Notes under the pieces: model-generated
Database searches by the model: none
What the model was told of the DNA's origin: nothing
Seen by the model: the letters and a program-made list of their open reading frames with translations, nothing else
Translations under genes and position numbers: made by a program
DNA from: Rivibacter subsaxonicus
GTDB taxonomy: Bacteria > Pseudomonadota > Gammaproteobacteria > Burkholderiales > Burkholderiaceae_C
Direction of reading: 5' to 3'
NCBI RefSeq assembly: GCF_004217215.1
Contig: NZ_SHKP01000007.1
Coordinates: forward strand, 62,001 to 126,000
DNA length: 64,000 nt
Shown here: piece after piece, positions 43,674 through 55,365 of the stretch
Layout: each line of letters begins with the position of its first letter
Numbering within the stretch: position 1 is the stretch's first letter

Positions 43674-43898
43674 TCAGTGAGCCGGTGCCGCGGGCTCTTC
43701 GCCGTCGTCGCCTGGGCCGGCGTCGCCAACCCGGTAGTGCTCGCTGGCCCAGGCTCCGAAGTCGCGCTGCTTGCAGCGCTCGCTGCAGAACGGGCGCCAG
43801 GGGTTGTCGAGCCGGTAGACCACCTGCTCGCCGCAGCCGGGGCAGGCGACGACCGGCCCGTTGCCCTCATGCCGTGACGGGCCGCCTTGCCGGCTCAT
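43674..43898 (-). CDS. yacG: DNA gyrase inhibitor YacG (zinc-binding)
   Basis: 74-residue zinc protein that binds GyrB. The four ligands are in [12 protein letters not shown] and [14 protein letters not shown]. An acidic C-terminal tail follows. The start overlaps the zapD stop (ATGA). Order coaE-zapD-yacG after pilD is standard. Confidence 0.92.
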   Translation of the reverse strand: MSRQGGPSRHEGNGPVVACPGCGEQVVYRLDNPWRPFCSERCKQRDFGAWASEHYRVGDAGPGDDGEEPAAPAH

Positions 43899-44689
43899 GA
43901 GCACAGCGTGAGCTCGAAGCTCGCGTCCTCGTTGGCCGGTCGCAGCCGGCCCTCGGCATCGGCGCGCATCAGGCGGATCGAGACCAGCAGCCGGTGGCCG
44001 CTGATCTCGGGCACCAGCCGCGCCGCCACCGGCAGGCGCACGCGCAGCAACTGGAAGACACGCCCGGGCTGCAGGCTCTGCTGGTACAGGCCGCCGCTGG
44101 CGACCACCATGTGCGGATGACCGGAGTCGCGCAGCAGCTGCAACAGGGCCTCTAGCGCCTCCGCCAGCGGCGTCAAGGTCGCGGCCCAGCGCCGCAGGTC
44201 GGCGCGGCGGTACTCGCCGTCCTCGTGCTGCCAGGCGTAGTAGGCCGGCAGGTCGAACTCGCAGGTGCCGCCCGGGATGCTGATGCGGCTGCGGATGCTC
44301 ATCAGCCACTCGTTGCTGGTGAGCTGCTGGCCGGCCTTGCCGGGCAGGGCGTTGAGCGCCTGGTAGGCACGCTCCAGGCTGCCGATCACGCCCTCGAGCG
44401 TGGCCTCGGCGATGGCCGGGTTGCCGCGGTACTGGCTGAGCTGGGTCTTGTGGCGCTCGAGTTCCTTGAGCAGGTCGCTCTTGAGGTCGGCGCGCGCGGC
44501 CACATCCATGATCTCGAACAGCGCGGCGATCGCGTGATGGTGGTCCATCGCGGTGTCGCGTTCGATCAGCACCTGCAGGCGCTCGAACAGGTGCTCGAGT
44601 CGCAGCATCGTGCGGATGCTTTCGTTGAACGGGTGTTCGTAGAGGATCAAGAGCGCGGGCCTCGTAGCGGTCGGGCGCGATTGTTCCAC
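43895..44689 (-). CDS. zapD: Cell division protein ZapD
   Basis: 264-residue cytoplasmic protein that bundles FtsZ filaments through the FtsZ C-terminal peptide. It contains [20 protein letters not shown], the normal family start, preceded here by 12 residues from a GTG at 44689; a start nearer the conserved block is possible. The helical domain is followed by a beta domain ([11 protein letters not shown]). It overlaps yacG. Confidence 0.93.
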   Translation of the reverse strand: MEQSRPTATRPALLILYEHPFNESIRTMLRLEHLFERLQVLIERDTAMDHHHAIAALFEIMDVAARADLKSDLLKELERHKTQLSQYRGNPAIAEATLEGVIGSLERAYQALNALPGKAGQQLTSNEWLMSIRSRISIPGGTCEFDLPAYYAWQHEDGEYRRADLRRWAATLTPLAEALEALLQLLRDSGHPHMVVASGGLYQQSLQPGRVFQLLRVRLPVAARLVPEISGHRLLVSIRLMRADAEGRLRPANEDASFELTLCS

Positions 44690-44705
44690 AGCGCCCGCAC
44701 TGCGG

Positions 44706-45320
44706 TCACGCGAATGCCGAGTGCCACTGCCGCCAAAGTGCGGTCAGTCCCTGTTCGAGGGCTGCTGGATCGTCGCGGCGGTTGTCGACGACGGCATCGG
44801 CGGCGGCGCGACGCCGCTCGCGCGTGGCCTGCTGGCCGATCACCGCGAGCGCTGCCTCGCGGCTCCAGCCGGGCCGCCGCATGACCCGCGCCAACTGCAC
44901 CTCGGGCGGGCAGTCGATGACCAGGACCCGCTGCACGCGGCCTCGCCAGTGCGTCGACTCGACCAGCAGCGGGACGTCGAACAGCAGCGTTGCCTGCGGA
45001 CCCGCGAGCGCGGCCAACCGGTTGGCGCGGGCGCCGATCAACGGATGCAGGATGGCTTCCAGACGCCGGCGCGCGGTGGGGTCGGCGAAGGCGTGAGCGC
45101 GCATCCAGGCGCGGTCGAGCGCGCCATCGGCGCCGATGCAAGCGCTGCCGAAGGCCGCTCGCAGCGGCTCGATCGCGGCGCCTCCGGCCAACGTGAGTTC
45201 GCGCGCGATGGCGTCGGTGTCGATCAGCGTCGCGCCGAGTTGCTGCAGGATCGCCGCCGCGGTGCTCTTGCCGCTGCCGATGCCGCCGGTCAGGCCGATG
45301 CGTGTGATCGCCGCATCCAT
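44706..45320 (-). CDS. coaE: Dephospho-CoA kinase
   Basis: Last step of coenzyme A synthesis. ATG 45320 with AGGA at good spacing gives 204 residues. The P-loop is GLTGGIGSGKSTAAAIL, followed by LIDTDAIARELT, HPLIGARA and FDVPLLVES, all diagnostic. It lies 28 nt after pilD in the pil-coaE-zapD-yacG unit. Confidence 0.95.
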   Translation of the reverse strand: MDAAITRIGLTGGIGSGKSTAAAILQQLGATLIDTDAIARELTLAGGAAIEPLRAAFGSACIGADGALDRAWMRAHAFADPTARRRLEAILHPLIGARANRLAALAGPQATLLFDVPLLVESTHWRGRVQRVLVIDCPPEVQLARVMRRPGWSREAALAVIGQQATRERRRAAADAVVDNRRDDPAALEQGLTALWRQWHSAFA

Positions 45321-45348
45321 GGCGTTTCCTGCCACGTTTTCGCGGGCC

Positions 45349-46203
45349 TCAGGCCCAGCCCATCCAGCCGCGAACGCGCTCCGGGCCGGCGTAGAGCACG
45401 ACCAAGCCGGCGCCGGCGAGGAAGGGCCCGAAGGGCACGTAGCGACCCTCGCGCAGCGAGCCGCCGAACTTCATCGCGATGCCGACGACGGCCCCGAGCA
45501 GCGAGGCGGCCAGCACGATCGGCAACAGCATCTGCCAGCCGAGCCAGGCGCCGAGCGCGGCGAGCAGCTTGAAGTCGCCGGCGCCCATGCCCTCCTTGCC
45601 GGTTGTGAGCTTGAACAGCCAGTAGACCGACCACAGCGCCAGGTAGCCGGCGACCGCGCCCCAGACCGCGGTGGACAGCGCGATGCCGGTCCAGCCGAGC
45701 GCCGCGGCGATCAACCCGCCCCAGAGCAGTGGCAGCGTGATGCTGTCGGGCAGCAGCGTGGTGTCCCAGTCGATCAGCGCCAGCGCGACCAGCGCGGCGA
45801 CGAAACCGCACCAGACGAAGGTCGGGGCCTGGGCCGGGAAGCGCCAGGCAAGTGCCGCAAAGAGCAGGCCGGTGGCGAGTTCGACCAGCGGATAGCGAGC
45901 CGAGATCGGCGCCTTGCAGGCGGAGCAGCGGCCGCGCAGCGCGATCCAGCTCAGCAGCGGGATGTTCTCGTACCAGCGGATCCGGTGGCCGCAGTGCGGG
46001 CAGCGCGACGCCGGCTTGCTCAGCGTCAGCGGTGCGACGTCGGGCGCCGCGACGCCCAGCATCTCGGCGCTTTCGAGCTTCCAGGCGCGCTCCATCATCA
46101 GCGGCAGCCGATGCACCACCACGTTGAGGAAGCTGCCGATGCACAGGCCGAGCAGGGCCAGACCAAGGGGCGTCAGCAGCGCCCCGAGTGCGTCATCGAT
46201 CAT
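45349..46203 (-). CDS. pilD: Type IV prepilin peptidase / N-methyltransferase
   Basis: 284-residue inner-membrane aspartic protease that cleaves and methylates prepilins. The N-terminal cytoplasmic domain has the four Cys (SRCPHCGHRIRW, GRCSACKAPIS). Catalytic aspartates are in ALIDWDTTLLPD and GMGAGDFKLLAALG. About eight helices. It lies between pilC and coaE. Confidence 0.96.
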   Translation of the reverse strand: MIDDALGALLTPLGLALLGLCIGSFLNVVVHRLPLMMERAWKLESAEMLGVAAPDVAPLTLSKPASRCPHCGHRIRWYENIPLLSWIALRGRCSACKAPISARYPLVELATGLLFAALAWRFPAQAPTFVWCGFVAALVALALIDWDTTLLPDSITLPLLWGGLIAAALGWTGIALSTAVWGAVAGYLALWSVYWLFKLTTGKEGMGAGDFKLLAALGAWLGWQMLLPIVLAASLLGAVVGIAMKFGGSLREGRYVPFGPFLAGAGLVVLYAGPERVRGWMGWA

Positions 46204-46248
46204 GAAGCGGAAACGCTGACGGCGAAGAGCGACCTGCGCTCCGCTCGA

Positions 46249-47475
46249 TCAGACGACCTGGCCAAGCTTGAAGATCGGCAGGTACATCGAGACCACGATG
46301 CCGCCGATGATGGTGCCGAGCACGACGATGATGATCGGCTCGAGCAGGCTGGACAGGCCCTTGACCGCCTCGTCGACCTCGTTCTCGTAGAACTCGGCAG
46401 CCTTGCCGAGCATGTGGTCGAGCGAGCCCGATTCCTCGCCGATGGCGGCCATCTGCAGCACCATCGTCGGGAAGATGCCGCTGGTCTGCATCGCGGTGGT
46501 CAATGCGGTGCCGGTCGTGATGTCCTTCTGGATCTGCTCGGTCGCCTCGGCGTAGACCGCGTTGCCCGAGGCGCCGCCCACCGAGTCGAGCGCTTCGACC
46601 AGCGGCACGCCGGCGGCGAACATCGTCGAGAGCGTCCGCGTCCAGCGCGCAACCGCCGACTTGTTGACCAGGTCGCCGAAGATCGGCACCTTGAGCAGCA
46701 GCCGGTCCATCGTCTTCTGCATGCGCTCCGAGCGCTTCCAGGTCTGGAAGAAGAAGTAGGTGCCGAAGCCGATGCTGCCGAAGATCAGCCACCAGTAGGC
46801 GACGAAGACCTCGGAGATCGCCATCACGACCAGCGTCGGCGCCGGCAGGTCGGCGCCAAAGGAGCTGAACACCTCCTTGAAGGCCGGGATCACGAAGATC
46901 ATGATCACCGCGACCACGACGAAGGCCACCACCAGCACCGCTACCGGGTAGATCAGCGCCGACTTGATCTTGGACTTGATCTCGAGCGTCTTCTCCTGGT
47001 ACACGGCGAGTCGGTCGAGCAGTGTTTCGAGAATACCGGCGGCCTCGCCGGCCTCGACCAGGTTGCAGTACAGCGCGTCGAAATGCAGCGGGTGCTTGCG
47101 GAAGGAGGCCGCCAGGCTGGTGCCGGTCTCGACGTCGGAGCGGATGTCGGTCAGCAGCTTGGTCACGCGCGGGTTGGTGCTGCCGCGAGCGACGATGTCG
47201 AAGCTCTGCAGCAGCGGCACGCCGGCGCGCATCATCGTCGCCAGTTGGCGCGTGAAGATCGCGATGTCGCGCTGCTTGATCGACGAGCCGCCGCTGGTGC
47301 GGCGCTTCCGGACCTTCTGGACCAGGATGCCCTGGCGACGCAGGCTGGCGCTGACCATCGCTTCGCCGCCGGCGCGCATCTCGCCGCGCACCAGCTTGCC
47401 GTTCTTGTCCTTGCCTTCCCACTCGAAGACAAATTCCTTGCCGGCTTTAGCGCCCGCCGCTGTTGCAGTGGCCAT
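46249..47475 (-). CDS. pilC: Type IV pilus inner-membrane platform protein PilC
   Basis: 408 residues. Two repeated type-II-secretion-F domains are visible, with FTRQLATMMRAGVPLLQSFD in the first and WTRTLSTMFAAGVPLVEALD in the second, and three membrane helices. It anchors the PilB and PilT motors. It sits 52 nt after pilB. Confidence 0.96.
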   Translation of the reverse strand: MATATAAGAKAGKEFVFEWEGKDKNGKLVRGEMRAGGEAMVSASLRRQGILVQKVRKRRTSGGSSIKQRDIAIFTRQLATMMRAGVPLLQSFDIVARGSTNPRVTKLLTDIRSDVETGTSLAASFRKHPLHFDALYCNLVEAGEAAGILETLLDRLAVYQEKTLEIKSKIKSALIYPVAVLVVAFVVVAVIMIFVIPAFKEVFSSFGADLPAPTLVVMAISEVFVAYWWLIFGSIGFGTYFFFQTWKRSERMQKTMDRLLLKVPIFGDLVNKSAVARWTRTLSTMFAAGVPLVEALDSVGGASGNAVYAEATEQIQKDITTGTALTTAMQTSGIFPTMVLQMAAIGEESGSLDHMLGKAAEFYENEVDEAVKGLSSLLEPIIIVVLGTIIGGIVVSMYLPIFKLGQVV

Positions 47476-47527
47476 GGTCCGTGCGATGCTCCCGTTGTAC
47501 TGACTGCCGCGTGCTCGTTGTCGCGGC

Positions 47528-49246
47528 TTATTCGTTGGTGACCGAGATCACTTCTTCCAGCGTCGTGACGCCTGCTCTGACCTTGACCAGTCCGCTCTCG
47601 CGCAGATCGCGAACGCCGTCCTTCTTGGCCTGCGTTGCAATGTCCATCGCGTTGCCACTGGTCAGGATGATGCGTTGAATCTCTTCGCTGATCGGCATCA
47701 CCTGGTAAATGCCAACGCGACCCTTGTAACCGTTGTTGCAGGCCGAACAGCCGACCGCGCGATACGGCTTCCAGATGCCGTCGAGATCGCCTTCCTTGAA
47801 GCCGGCTTTCAGCAAGGCCTCGCGAGGATAGTCAGCCGGCTTCTTGCAGACTTCGCAGAGGCGTCGCGCAAGTCGCTGTGCCGTGATGAGGATCACGCTC
47901 GAGGCGATGTTGAACGGCGCCACGCCCATGTTCATCAGACGGGTCAGCGTGGTCGGCGCGTCATTGGTGTGCAGCGTCGACATCACCATGTGGCCGGTCT
48001 GGGCGGCCTTGATGGCAATGTCGGCGGTGTCGAGATCGCGAATCTCGCCGACCATGATCACGTCGGGATCCTGGCGCAGGAATGCCTTGAGCGCGACCGA
48101 GAAGTTCATCCCGGCCTTGTCGTTGACGTTGACCTGGTTGATGCCCGGCAGGTTGATTTCGGCCGGATCCTCGACGGTTGAGATGTTCACGCCCGGCTGG
48201 TTCAGGATGTTCAGGCAGGTGTAGAGCGAAACCGTCTTGCCCGAACCGGTGGGGCCGGTCACCAGCACCATGCCGTAGGGACGCTTGACGGCGTCCATCA
48301 GGCGCTCCTTCTCTTCCTTCTCGTAGCCCAGCGCCTCGATGCCCACCTTGGCGCTCGACGCGTCAAGAATCCGGATCACGACCTTCTCGCCGAACAGCGT
48401 GGGCAGCGTGCTGACGCGGAAGTCGATCGCCTTGTTGCCGAACTTCAGCTTCATGCGACCGTCCTGCGGCACCCGCTTCTCGGCAATGTCCATGCGCGAG
48501 ATGACCTTGATGCGGGAGGCCAGCTTGTCCTTGATCGCGATCGGCGGCTGCGTGATCTCGCGCAGTTCGCCGTCGATGCGGAAGCGCACCCGGTAGTGGT
48601 ACTCGAAGGGCTCGAAATGAAGGTCGGAGGCGCGGGCGTTGATCGCGTCGATCAGCATCTTCTGCAGGAATCGGACGACCGGCGCGTCCTCGACTTCCTG
48701 CGTGACGTCGGCCGACTCCTGTGCGGTCGCATCTTCTTCGGTGACGTCGAACTCGAAGTCACCGCCGGCCAGGGCCTCGAGCGCTTCTCCGGCGCCGGTA
48801 CTCGCGGCATCGACCAGCTTGATCAGCTTGTCATGCTCGACCACGACCCACTCGGGCGTGAGCTGGGTGGCGAACTTGATGCGCTCGGCCGCCTCCTGAT
48901 CTGTCGGATCGGCGCCGCCGATGAAGATGCGGTTGCCGCGCTTGCCGAGCACCAGCACCTGGTACTGGGCGGCGAGCTTGTTGTCGATGACGTTGCGCGG
49001 CAGCTTCTGCGGGTCGACCGACGCCAGGTCGAGCAGCGGCATGGCCAGCACGCTCGAGAGGGTGTGCGCGAGGTCGGCCGGCTGAACCGCGCCGGCGCTG
49101 AGCACCGCCGCGATGAAGCTCCGCTTCTGTTCCTTGGCGCTGCGGACCAGGTCCTCGGCCGACTTGACGCTCAGCTTGCCGGCATGCACCAGCACCCGGG
49201 CGACGCCAGACAGCGAACTATGAGCGGTATCGGCAACGGTATCCAC
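47528..49246 (-). CDS. pilB: Type IV pilus assembly ATPase PilB
   Basis: 572-residue extension motor. Walker A is LVTGPTGSGKTVSLYTCLN, the Asp box and Walker B are DPDVIMVGEIRDLDTA, and a tetra-Cys zinc site follows (CEVCKK ... CSACNNGYKGR). The N-terminal domain is the MshEN-type fold. The start read here is a GTG at 49246. pilB-pilC-pilD form one unit; the 180 nt upstream up to the tRNA gene would hold the promoter. Confidence 0.96.
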   Translation of the reverse strand: MDTVADTAHSSLSGVARVLVHAGKLSVKSAEDLVRSAKEQKRSFIAAVLSAGAVQPADLAHTLSSVLAMPLLDLASVDPQKLPRNVIDNKLAAQYQVLVLGKRGNRIFIGGADPTDQEAAERIKFATQLTPEWVVVEHDKLIKLVDAASTGAGEALEALAGGDFEFDVTEEDATAQESADVTQEVEDAPVVRFLQKMLIDAINARASDLHFEPFEYHYRVRFRIDGELREITQPPIAIKDKLASRIKVISRMDIAEKRVPQDGRMKLKFGNKAIDFRVSTLPTLFGEKVVIRILDASSAKVGIEALGYEKEEKERLMDAVKRPYGMVLVTGPTGSGKTVSLYTCLNILNQPGVNISTVEDPAEINLPGINQVNVNDKAGMNFSVALKAFLRQDPDVIMVGEIRDLDTADIAIKAAQTGHMVMSTLHTNDAPTTLTRLMNMGVAPFNIASSVILITAQRLARRLCEVCKKPADYPREALLKAGFKEGDLDGIWKPYRAVGCSACNNGYKGRVGIYQVMPISEEIQRIILTSGNAMDIATQAKKDGVRDLRESGLVKVRAGVTTLEEVISVTNE

Positions 49247-49425
49247 GGGCGTGGTCGATTCGGCGAGGGGGTGACTTGGTCATGATCGCCGATTCGCTGT
49301 TGCCTGTAAACGACGATGCGGCACGGCCGTCGGTCATGGCCCACATCGTGTGAGAAAGGTGGCGCGCGCAGCGATGCCGAACGCATACGCGATGCGTCCG
49401 GCACAGGTCGTTGCGGGAAAAAAAC

Positions 49426-49502
49426 TGGTCGGGGTGAGAGGATTCGAACCTCCGGCCTCTACGTCCCGAACGTAGCGCTCTACCAGGCTAAGCTACACCC
49501 CG
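49426..49502 (-). tRNA. tRNA-Pro (anticodon CGG)
   Basis: 77 nt on the minus strand, folding into a full cloverleaf. The 5' end CGGGGTG pairs with CACCCCG, followed by encoded CCA (49426-49428 as TGG). The anticodon arm is CTACG-TTCGGGA-CGTAG, with CGG at positions 34-36. The T arm is CCGGAGGTTCGAATCCTCTC in part. It decodes CCG, a common Pro codon in this G+C-rich genome. Confidence 0.96.
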
Positions 49503-49564
49503 ATGCGGCCCTCTTGGGAGCCCTCTGTCGTCAAGCAGTAGGAGTCGGGAGACTCCGACACCGA

Positions 49565-50557
49565 TCAATGCGATCGATGCAACGACAGAGCACATAAGTG
49601 TAGCAGAGCCGAACGGTACTCGCTGTGGGGGAGCGCGTCGAGACAGCGCTCGGCGCGCTCGATCTCGGCTTGTGCCGCCTCGCGCGTGGCCTGCAGCGCA
49701 CCAGTGGCGCGCACGACCTCGACCACCTCGCCAAGCCGATCGACTTCGCCGTGCTCGATCGCGCCGCGGATCAGCGCGCGTTGCTCGTTCGAGCCGCGCT
49801 CCATCGCCACCAGAAGCGGCAGGGTCGGTTTGCCTTCGCGCAGGTCGTCGCCCACGTTCTTGCCGAGCTCGGCAGTGTGGCCCTCGTAGTCGAGCAGATC
49901 GTCGACCAGTTGGAACGCGGTGCCCAGTGCGCGCCCGTAGTCGGCGCAGGCCTCCTCGACCGCCGGTTCGGCCTTGGCCAGCACCGCGCCCAGGCGCGCA
50001 CTGGCCTCGAACAGCTTGGCCGTCTTGAAGCGGATCACGCGCAGGTAGTCGGCCACCGCGATGTCGGGGTCGTGCATGTTCATCAACTGCAGAACCTCGC
50101 CCTCGGCGATCACGTTAGTCGCGTCGGCCAGCACCGCGAGCACGCGCATGCGGTCGACCGAGACCATCATCTGGAAGGCGCGCGAGTAGAGGAAGTCGCC
50201 GACCAGCACGCTGGCAGCGTTGCCGAAACGCGCGTTGGCGGTGTCGCGACCTCTGCGCAGCTGCGACTCATCGACGACGTCATCGTGCAGCAGCGTCGCC
50301 GTGTGGATGAACTCCACGGTCGCAGCCAGTTCGAAACGCTCGCGGCCGTGGAAGCCGAGCGCATTGGCGAACAGCAGCACGAGCATCGGCCGGATCCGCT
50401 TGCCGCCGGCACCGATGATGTAGTTGGAGATCTGGTCAATCAGCACCACTTCCGAGCGCAGCCGCTCCCGGATCAGCGCGTCCACCTCCGCCATCTCGGG
50501 CGCCATCAGCTCGACAGGGGAGAGGGCGGGGTCGGCGGCGGGCAGGACGGCAGGCAC
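49565..50557 (-). CDS. ispB: Octaprenyl diphosphate synthase (trans-polyprenyl transferase)
   Basis: Makes the ubiquinone side chain. A GTG at 50557 gives 330 residues; ATG 50506 is the alternative. The two Asp-rich motifs are [15 protein letters not shown] and [12 protein letters not shown], with [16 protein letters not shown] near the start. It is divergent from rplU-rpmA, the usual arrangement. Confidence 0.93.
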   Translation of the reverse strand: MPAVLPAADPALSPVELMAPEMAEVDALIRERLRSEVVLIDQISNYIIGAGGKRIRPMLVLLFANALGFHGRERFELAATVEFIHTATLLHDDVVDESQLRRGRDTANARFGNAASVLVGDFLYSRAFQMMVSVDRMRVLAVLADATNVIAEGEVLQLMNMHDPDIAVADYLRVIRFKTAKLFEASARLGAVLAKAEPAVEEACADYGRALGTAFQLVDDLLDYEGHTAELGKNVGDDLREGKPTLPLLVAMERGSNEQRALIRGAIEHGEVDRLGEVVEVVRATGALQATREAAQAEIERAERCLDALPHSEYRSALLHLCALSLHRSH

Positions 50558-50599
50558 GGATGGAATCGAAAAGCGCGGGAGCCCGCGCGAACAGCCAGG

Positions 50600-50605
50600 A
50601 TTATA
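50600..50605 (-). promoter_or_regulatory. Candidate -10 element for ispB
   Basis: On the minus strand a perfect TATAAT lies 43 nt upstream of the GTG start. No good -35 box was found at 16-18 nt. Confidence 0.45.
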
Positions 50606-50680
50606 GGGAGCGACCCCCAACGAGCGGCTGGCGTCCTGCGCGTGGGGGCCGCCTCGCCCGCTCTTGCTGCCGGCTCGTGC

Positions 50681-50686
50681 TACACT
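50681..50686 (+). promoter_or_regulatory. Candidate -10 element for rplU-rpmA
   Basis: TACACT in the sequence GTGCTACACTCTCAGG, 108 nt before rplU. It suits a strong ribosomal-protein promoter with a leader of about 100 nt that could hold a regulatory structure, though none was resolved. Confidence 0.4.
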
Positions 50687-50793
50687 CTCAGGCTTCGCGT
50701 GTCGAGGTTGATTCGGGTATTCCCGTTGCAGCCTGGGTGCTCGAAGCGGCGTGGGGCACCAGCCCCACACGTTCTAAGTACGAAAGGGCTGAT

Positions 50794-51105
50794 ATGTACG
50801 CGGTCATAAAAACCGGTGGCAAGCAATACAAGGTTGCAGCCGGCGAGAAAATCAAAGTAGAACAGATTGCTGCGGACGTTGGCCAAGAGATCGTGATCGA
50901 CCAGGTGCTCGCTGTCGGAGACGGCGCCGAGCTGAAGGTTGGCACGCCCTTGGTAGCCGGCGCCACCGTCACGGCCACGGTCGTGGCTCAAGGCAAGCAT
51001 GACAAGGTGCGCATCTTCAAGATGCGTCGCCGCAAGCACTACCAGAAGCGCCAGGGTCACCGTCAGACCTACACCGAGCTGGAAATCAGCGCGGTCCAGG
51101 CCTGA
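50794..51105 (+). CDS. rplU: 50S ribosomal protein L21
   Basis: 103 residues from ATG 50794, starting [20 protein letters not shown], the normal L21 start, and including [16 protein letters not shown], the rRNA-binding signature. It is co-transcribed with rpmA 34 nt downstream. Confidence 0.98.
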   Translation: MYAVIKTGGKQYKVAAGEKIKVEQIAADVGQEIVIDQVLAVGDGAELKVGTPLVAGATVTATVVAQGKHDKVRIFKMRRRKHYQKRQGHRQTYTELEISAVQA

Positions 51106-51139
51106 GCCTTGATTCAACGCAACTGAGAAGGAGCTAGAG

Positions 51140-52619
<1,480 letters not shown>

Positions 52620-52631
52620 GCAGGCCCGCCG

Positions 52632-53753
52632 ATGAACGAGGTCTTGCACGGCGCACGCCGCATCGTCGTCAAGGTCGGCTCGACCCTGGTCACCAATGAA
52701 GGCCGCGGCATCGACGTCGCCGCGATCGGCAACTGGTGCCGCCAGCTCGCCGCGCTGGCGCGCAACGGGCGCGAGGTCGTGATGGTTTCCAGCGGCGCGA
52801 TCGCCGAGGGCATGAAGCGCCTGGGCTGGAGCGTTCGGCCGCGCGAACTGCACGAACTGCAGGCCGCGGCCGCGGTCGGCCAGATGGGCCTGGCCCAGAT
52901 CTACGAAACGCAGCTGCGCGAGCAGGGCCTGGCCAGCGCGCAGGTGCTGCTCACCCACGCCGACCTCGCCGACCGCGAGCGCTACCTCAACGCGCGCTCG
53001 ACGCTGCTGACGCTTCTGTCGCTCGGCGTGATCCCTGTGATCAACGAGAATGACACCGTCGTCAACGACGAGATCAAGTTCGGCGACAACGACACCCTCG
53101 GAGCGCTCGTCGCCAACCTGATCGAGGCCGACCTGCTGGTGATCCTGACCGACCAGCCGGGGCTCTATTCGGCCGACCCGCGCAAGGTGCCGGATGCCCG
53201 CTTCATCGACGAAGCGGTCGCGGGAACACCCGAGCTCGAGCAGATGGCCGGCGGCGCCGGGTCCAGCCTCGGCAAGGGCGGCATGATCACGAAGGTGCTG
53301 GCCGCCAGGCGCGCGGCGCAGGGCGGTGCCAGCACCGTGATCGCCTGGGGCCGCGAGCAGGACGTGCTGCTGCGACTGGCCAGCGGCGAACGCATCGGCA
53401 CGCTGCTGGTGGCCGGCACCGCCAAGCTGGCCGCGCGCAAGCAATGGATGGTCGGCCACCTGCAGTTGCGCGGCGCGGTCACGATCGACGATGGCGCGGT
53501 CGCCAAGCTGCGCGATGCCGGCAAGAGCCTGCTGCCGATCGGCGTGGTCGAGGTCCAGGGCGAATTCGTGCGTGGCGACGTGGTCGCCGTGCGCGATGCC
53601 CGCGGCACCGAACTCGCGCGCGGTCTGGCCAACTACGCCGCCAGCGAGGCCCGCCTGATCGCGCGCAAACCCTCCTCGCAGATCGAGGGCCTGCTCGGCT
53701 ACGCCAACGAGCCCGAGCTGATCCACCGCGACAACCTCGTGCTCACCGCGTGA
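52632..53753 (+). CDS. proB: Glutamate 5-kinase
   Basis: First enzyme of proline synthesis. 373 residues: an amino-acid-kinase domain ([45 protein letters not shown]) and a C-terminal PUA domain (about 280-373), as in the E. coli enzyme. The stop overlaps the next start (GTGA), coupling it to an EamA transporter gene. Confidence 0.96.
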   Translation: MNEVLHGARRIVVKVGSTLVTNEGRGIDVAAIGNWCRQLAALARNGREVVMVSSGAIAEGMKRLGWSVRPRELHELQAAAAVGQMGLAQIYETQLREQGLASAQVLLTHADLADRERYLNARSTLLTLLSLGVIPVINENDTVVNDEIKFGDNDTLGALVANLIEADLLVILTDQPGLYSADPRKVPDARFIDEAVAGTPELEQMAGGAGSSLGKGGMITKVLAARRAAQGGASTVIAWGREQDVLLRLASGERIGTLLVAGTAKLAARKQWMVGHLQLRGAVTIDDGAVAKLRDAGKSLLPIGVVEVQGEFVRGDVVAVRDARGTELARGLANYAASEARLIARKPSSQIEGLLGYANEPELIHRDNLVLTA

Positions 53754-54628
53754 AGAACCGGCTCGACGCGACAGCGGTCGCCGCGTTGCTGCTGTGCTGC
53801 CTGCTCTGGGGCCTGAACCAGGTCGCGATCAAGGCCGCGCTGCCGGAAGTACCGCCGCTGATCCAGCTCTCGCTGCGCAGCGTCGGCGCGGCGGTGCTAC
53901 TGCTGACCTGGATGCGCATGCGCGGCATCCGTTTTTCGCTCGATGACGGCACGCTCTGGCCCGGGCTGCTGGCCGGGGCGCTGTTTGCCGTCGAGTTCGC
54001 CTGCATCTTCATCGGCCTGCAGCACACCACCGCGGCGCGCTCGACGGTGTTCATCAACACATCGCCGCTGATCGTGGCGGCGGTGCTGGCGGCCTTCGTG
54101 CCGGCCGAACGGCTGCGGCCGCGCCAGGTCGCCGGTCTGCTGATCGCCTTTGGCGCCGTCGCGCTGGCCTTTGCCGAAGGCTTCGGCGAGGGCGGCGCGC
54201 TGCTCGGCGATGCGCTGGCGCTTGCCGCCGCGGTGCTGTGGGGGCTGACCACGGTGACGATCCGCATGACGGTGCTGCGCCGCGCCCCGGCCGAGCTGAC
54301 GCTGGCCTACCAACTGCTGGTGGCGGCGATCCTGGCGCCGCTGGCGGCCTGGGTCGTCGGCGAGCGCTGGCCCGCTGACTGGAGCGCGCTGGCCCTCGGC
54401 TCGGTCTTCTACCAGACCGTGATCGTCACCTTCGCCAGCTACCTGCTGTGGTTCTGGCTGCTGACGCGCTACCCGGCCACGCGCGTGCAGTCCTTCGCGT
54501 TCCTGACCCCGGTGTCGGGCCTGCTGTTCGCCGTGTTGCTGCTCGGCGAGCCACTCGGCTGGCGGCTGGTCCTGGCCCTGGTCGGCGTGATCGCCGGCAT
54601 CACGCTGGTGAACCGACGCGCCAGCTGA
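53750..54628 (+). CDS. EamA/DMT-family transporter
   Basis: 292 residues from GTG 53750, overlapping the proB stop. Ten hydrophobic helices form two EamA repeats, starting [20 protein letters not shown] and [20 protein letters not shown]. Members export amino acids or other metabolites; coupling to proB hints at a metabolite linked to proline or glutamate, but the substrate is unknown. It converges on rppH with no gap. Confidence 0.88.
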   Translation: MKNRLDATAVAALLLCCLLWGLNQVAIKAALPEVPPLIQLSLRSVGAAVLLLTWMRMRGIRFSLDDGTLWPGLLAGALFAVEFACIFIGLQHTTAARSTVFINTSPLIVAAVLAAFVPAERLRPRQVAGLLIAFGAVALAFAEGFGEGGALLGDALALAAAVLWGLTTVTIRMTVLRRAPAELTLAYQLLVAAILAPLAAWVVGERWPADWSALALGSVFYQTVIVTFASYLLWFWLLTRYPATRVQSFAFLTPVSGLLFAVLLLGEPLGWRLVLALVGVIAGITLVNRRAS

Positions 54629-55225
54629 TCAGCCGGCCGGTGCCTCGGGCGAGGTGTCGCCCGCGGCGAACCCCGGCCGGAGCGGCTCGATCGGCTCCAA
54701 CTCGTGCCGGTGCGGCCGCATGCCGCTGCGCAGGTAGCGGTTGTGCGGATGCCCGTGCGGCAGGTAGCGCGCCAGCTCGGTCAGCGCCATCTGGTAGACG
54801 TCGCGCTTGAACTCGATCACCACATCCAGCGGCACCCAGTATTCGTTCCAGCGCCAGGCGTCGAACTCCGGGTGGTCGGTAGCACGCAGGTTCATGTCGT
54901 TGTCGCGGCCGGTCAGCTGCAACAGGAACCAGATCTGCTTCTGGCCGCGGTAGTGGCCGCGCGCGTCGCGGCGGATGAAGTGGTCCGGCACCTCGTAGCG
55001 AAGCCAGTCGCGGGTGCGCGCGAGGATGCGCACATGCTCCGGATGCAGCCCGACTTCTTCGTGCAACTCGCGGAACATCGCCTGCTCGGGCGTCTCGCCG
55101 TACTTGATGCCACCCTGCGGAAACTGCCAGGAGTGGGTGCGAATGCGCTTGCCCCAGAAAACCTGGTTGCGCTGATTGAGCAGGACGATGCCGACGTTGG
55201 GGCGAAAGCCCTCTCGGTCGAGCAT
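54629..55225 (-). CDS. rppH: RNA pyrophosphohydrolase
   Basis: 198-residue Nudix enzyme that removes 5' pyrophosphate from mRNA and so starts decay. The Nudix box is [20 protein letters not shown] followed by VGL. The start [20 protein letters not shown] is standard, and [21 protein letters not shown] is typical. The C-terminal extension is disordered. It is divergent from proS. Confidence 0.95.
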   Translation of the reverse strand: MLDREGFRPNVGIVLLNQRNQVFWGKRIRTHSWQFPQGGIKYGETPEQAMFRELHEEVGLHPEHVRILARTRDWLRYEVPDHFIRRDARGHYRGQKQIWFLLQLTGRDNDMNLRATDHPEFDAWRWNEYWVPLDVVIEFKRDVYQMALTELARYLPHGHPHNRYLRSGMRPHRHELEPIEPLRPGFAAGDTSPEAPAG

Positions 55226-55365
55226 AATGAAACCTCGAATTCAGTGATTGAATTCATTATTGCAGCGGACCCTCGCCGCGCAACCCCGCGCAACCCCGAG
55301 GCCCCGACGGCATCATGCTGGTCGGCGCGATGCCGCTCGCAGCCCCACGCACCCGCCTGCGCCTC

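Noticed and set aside
43583-43900. Plus-strand frame opposite yacG
   Set aside because: Antisense to a gene with a clear four-Cys YacG site.
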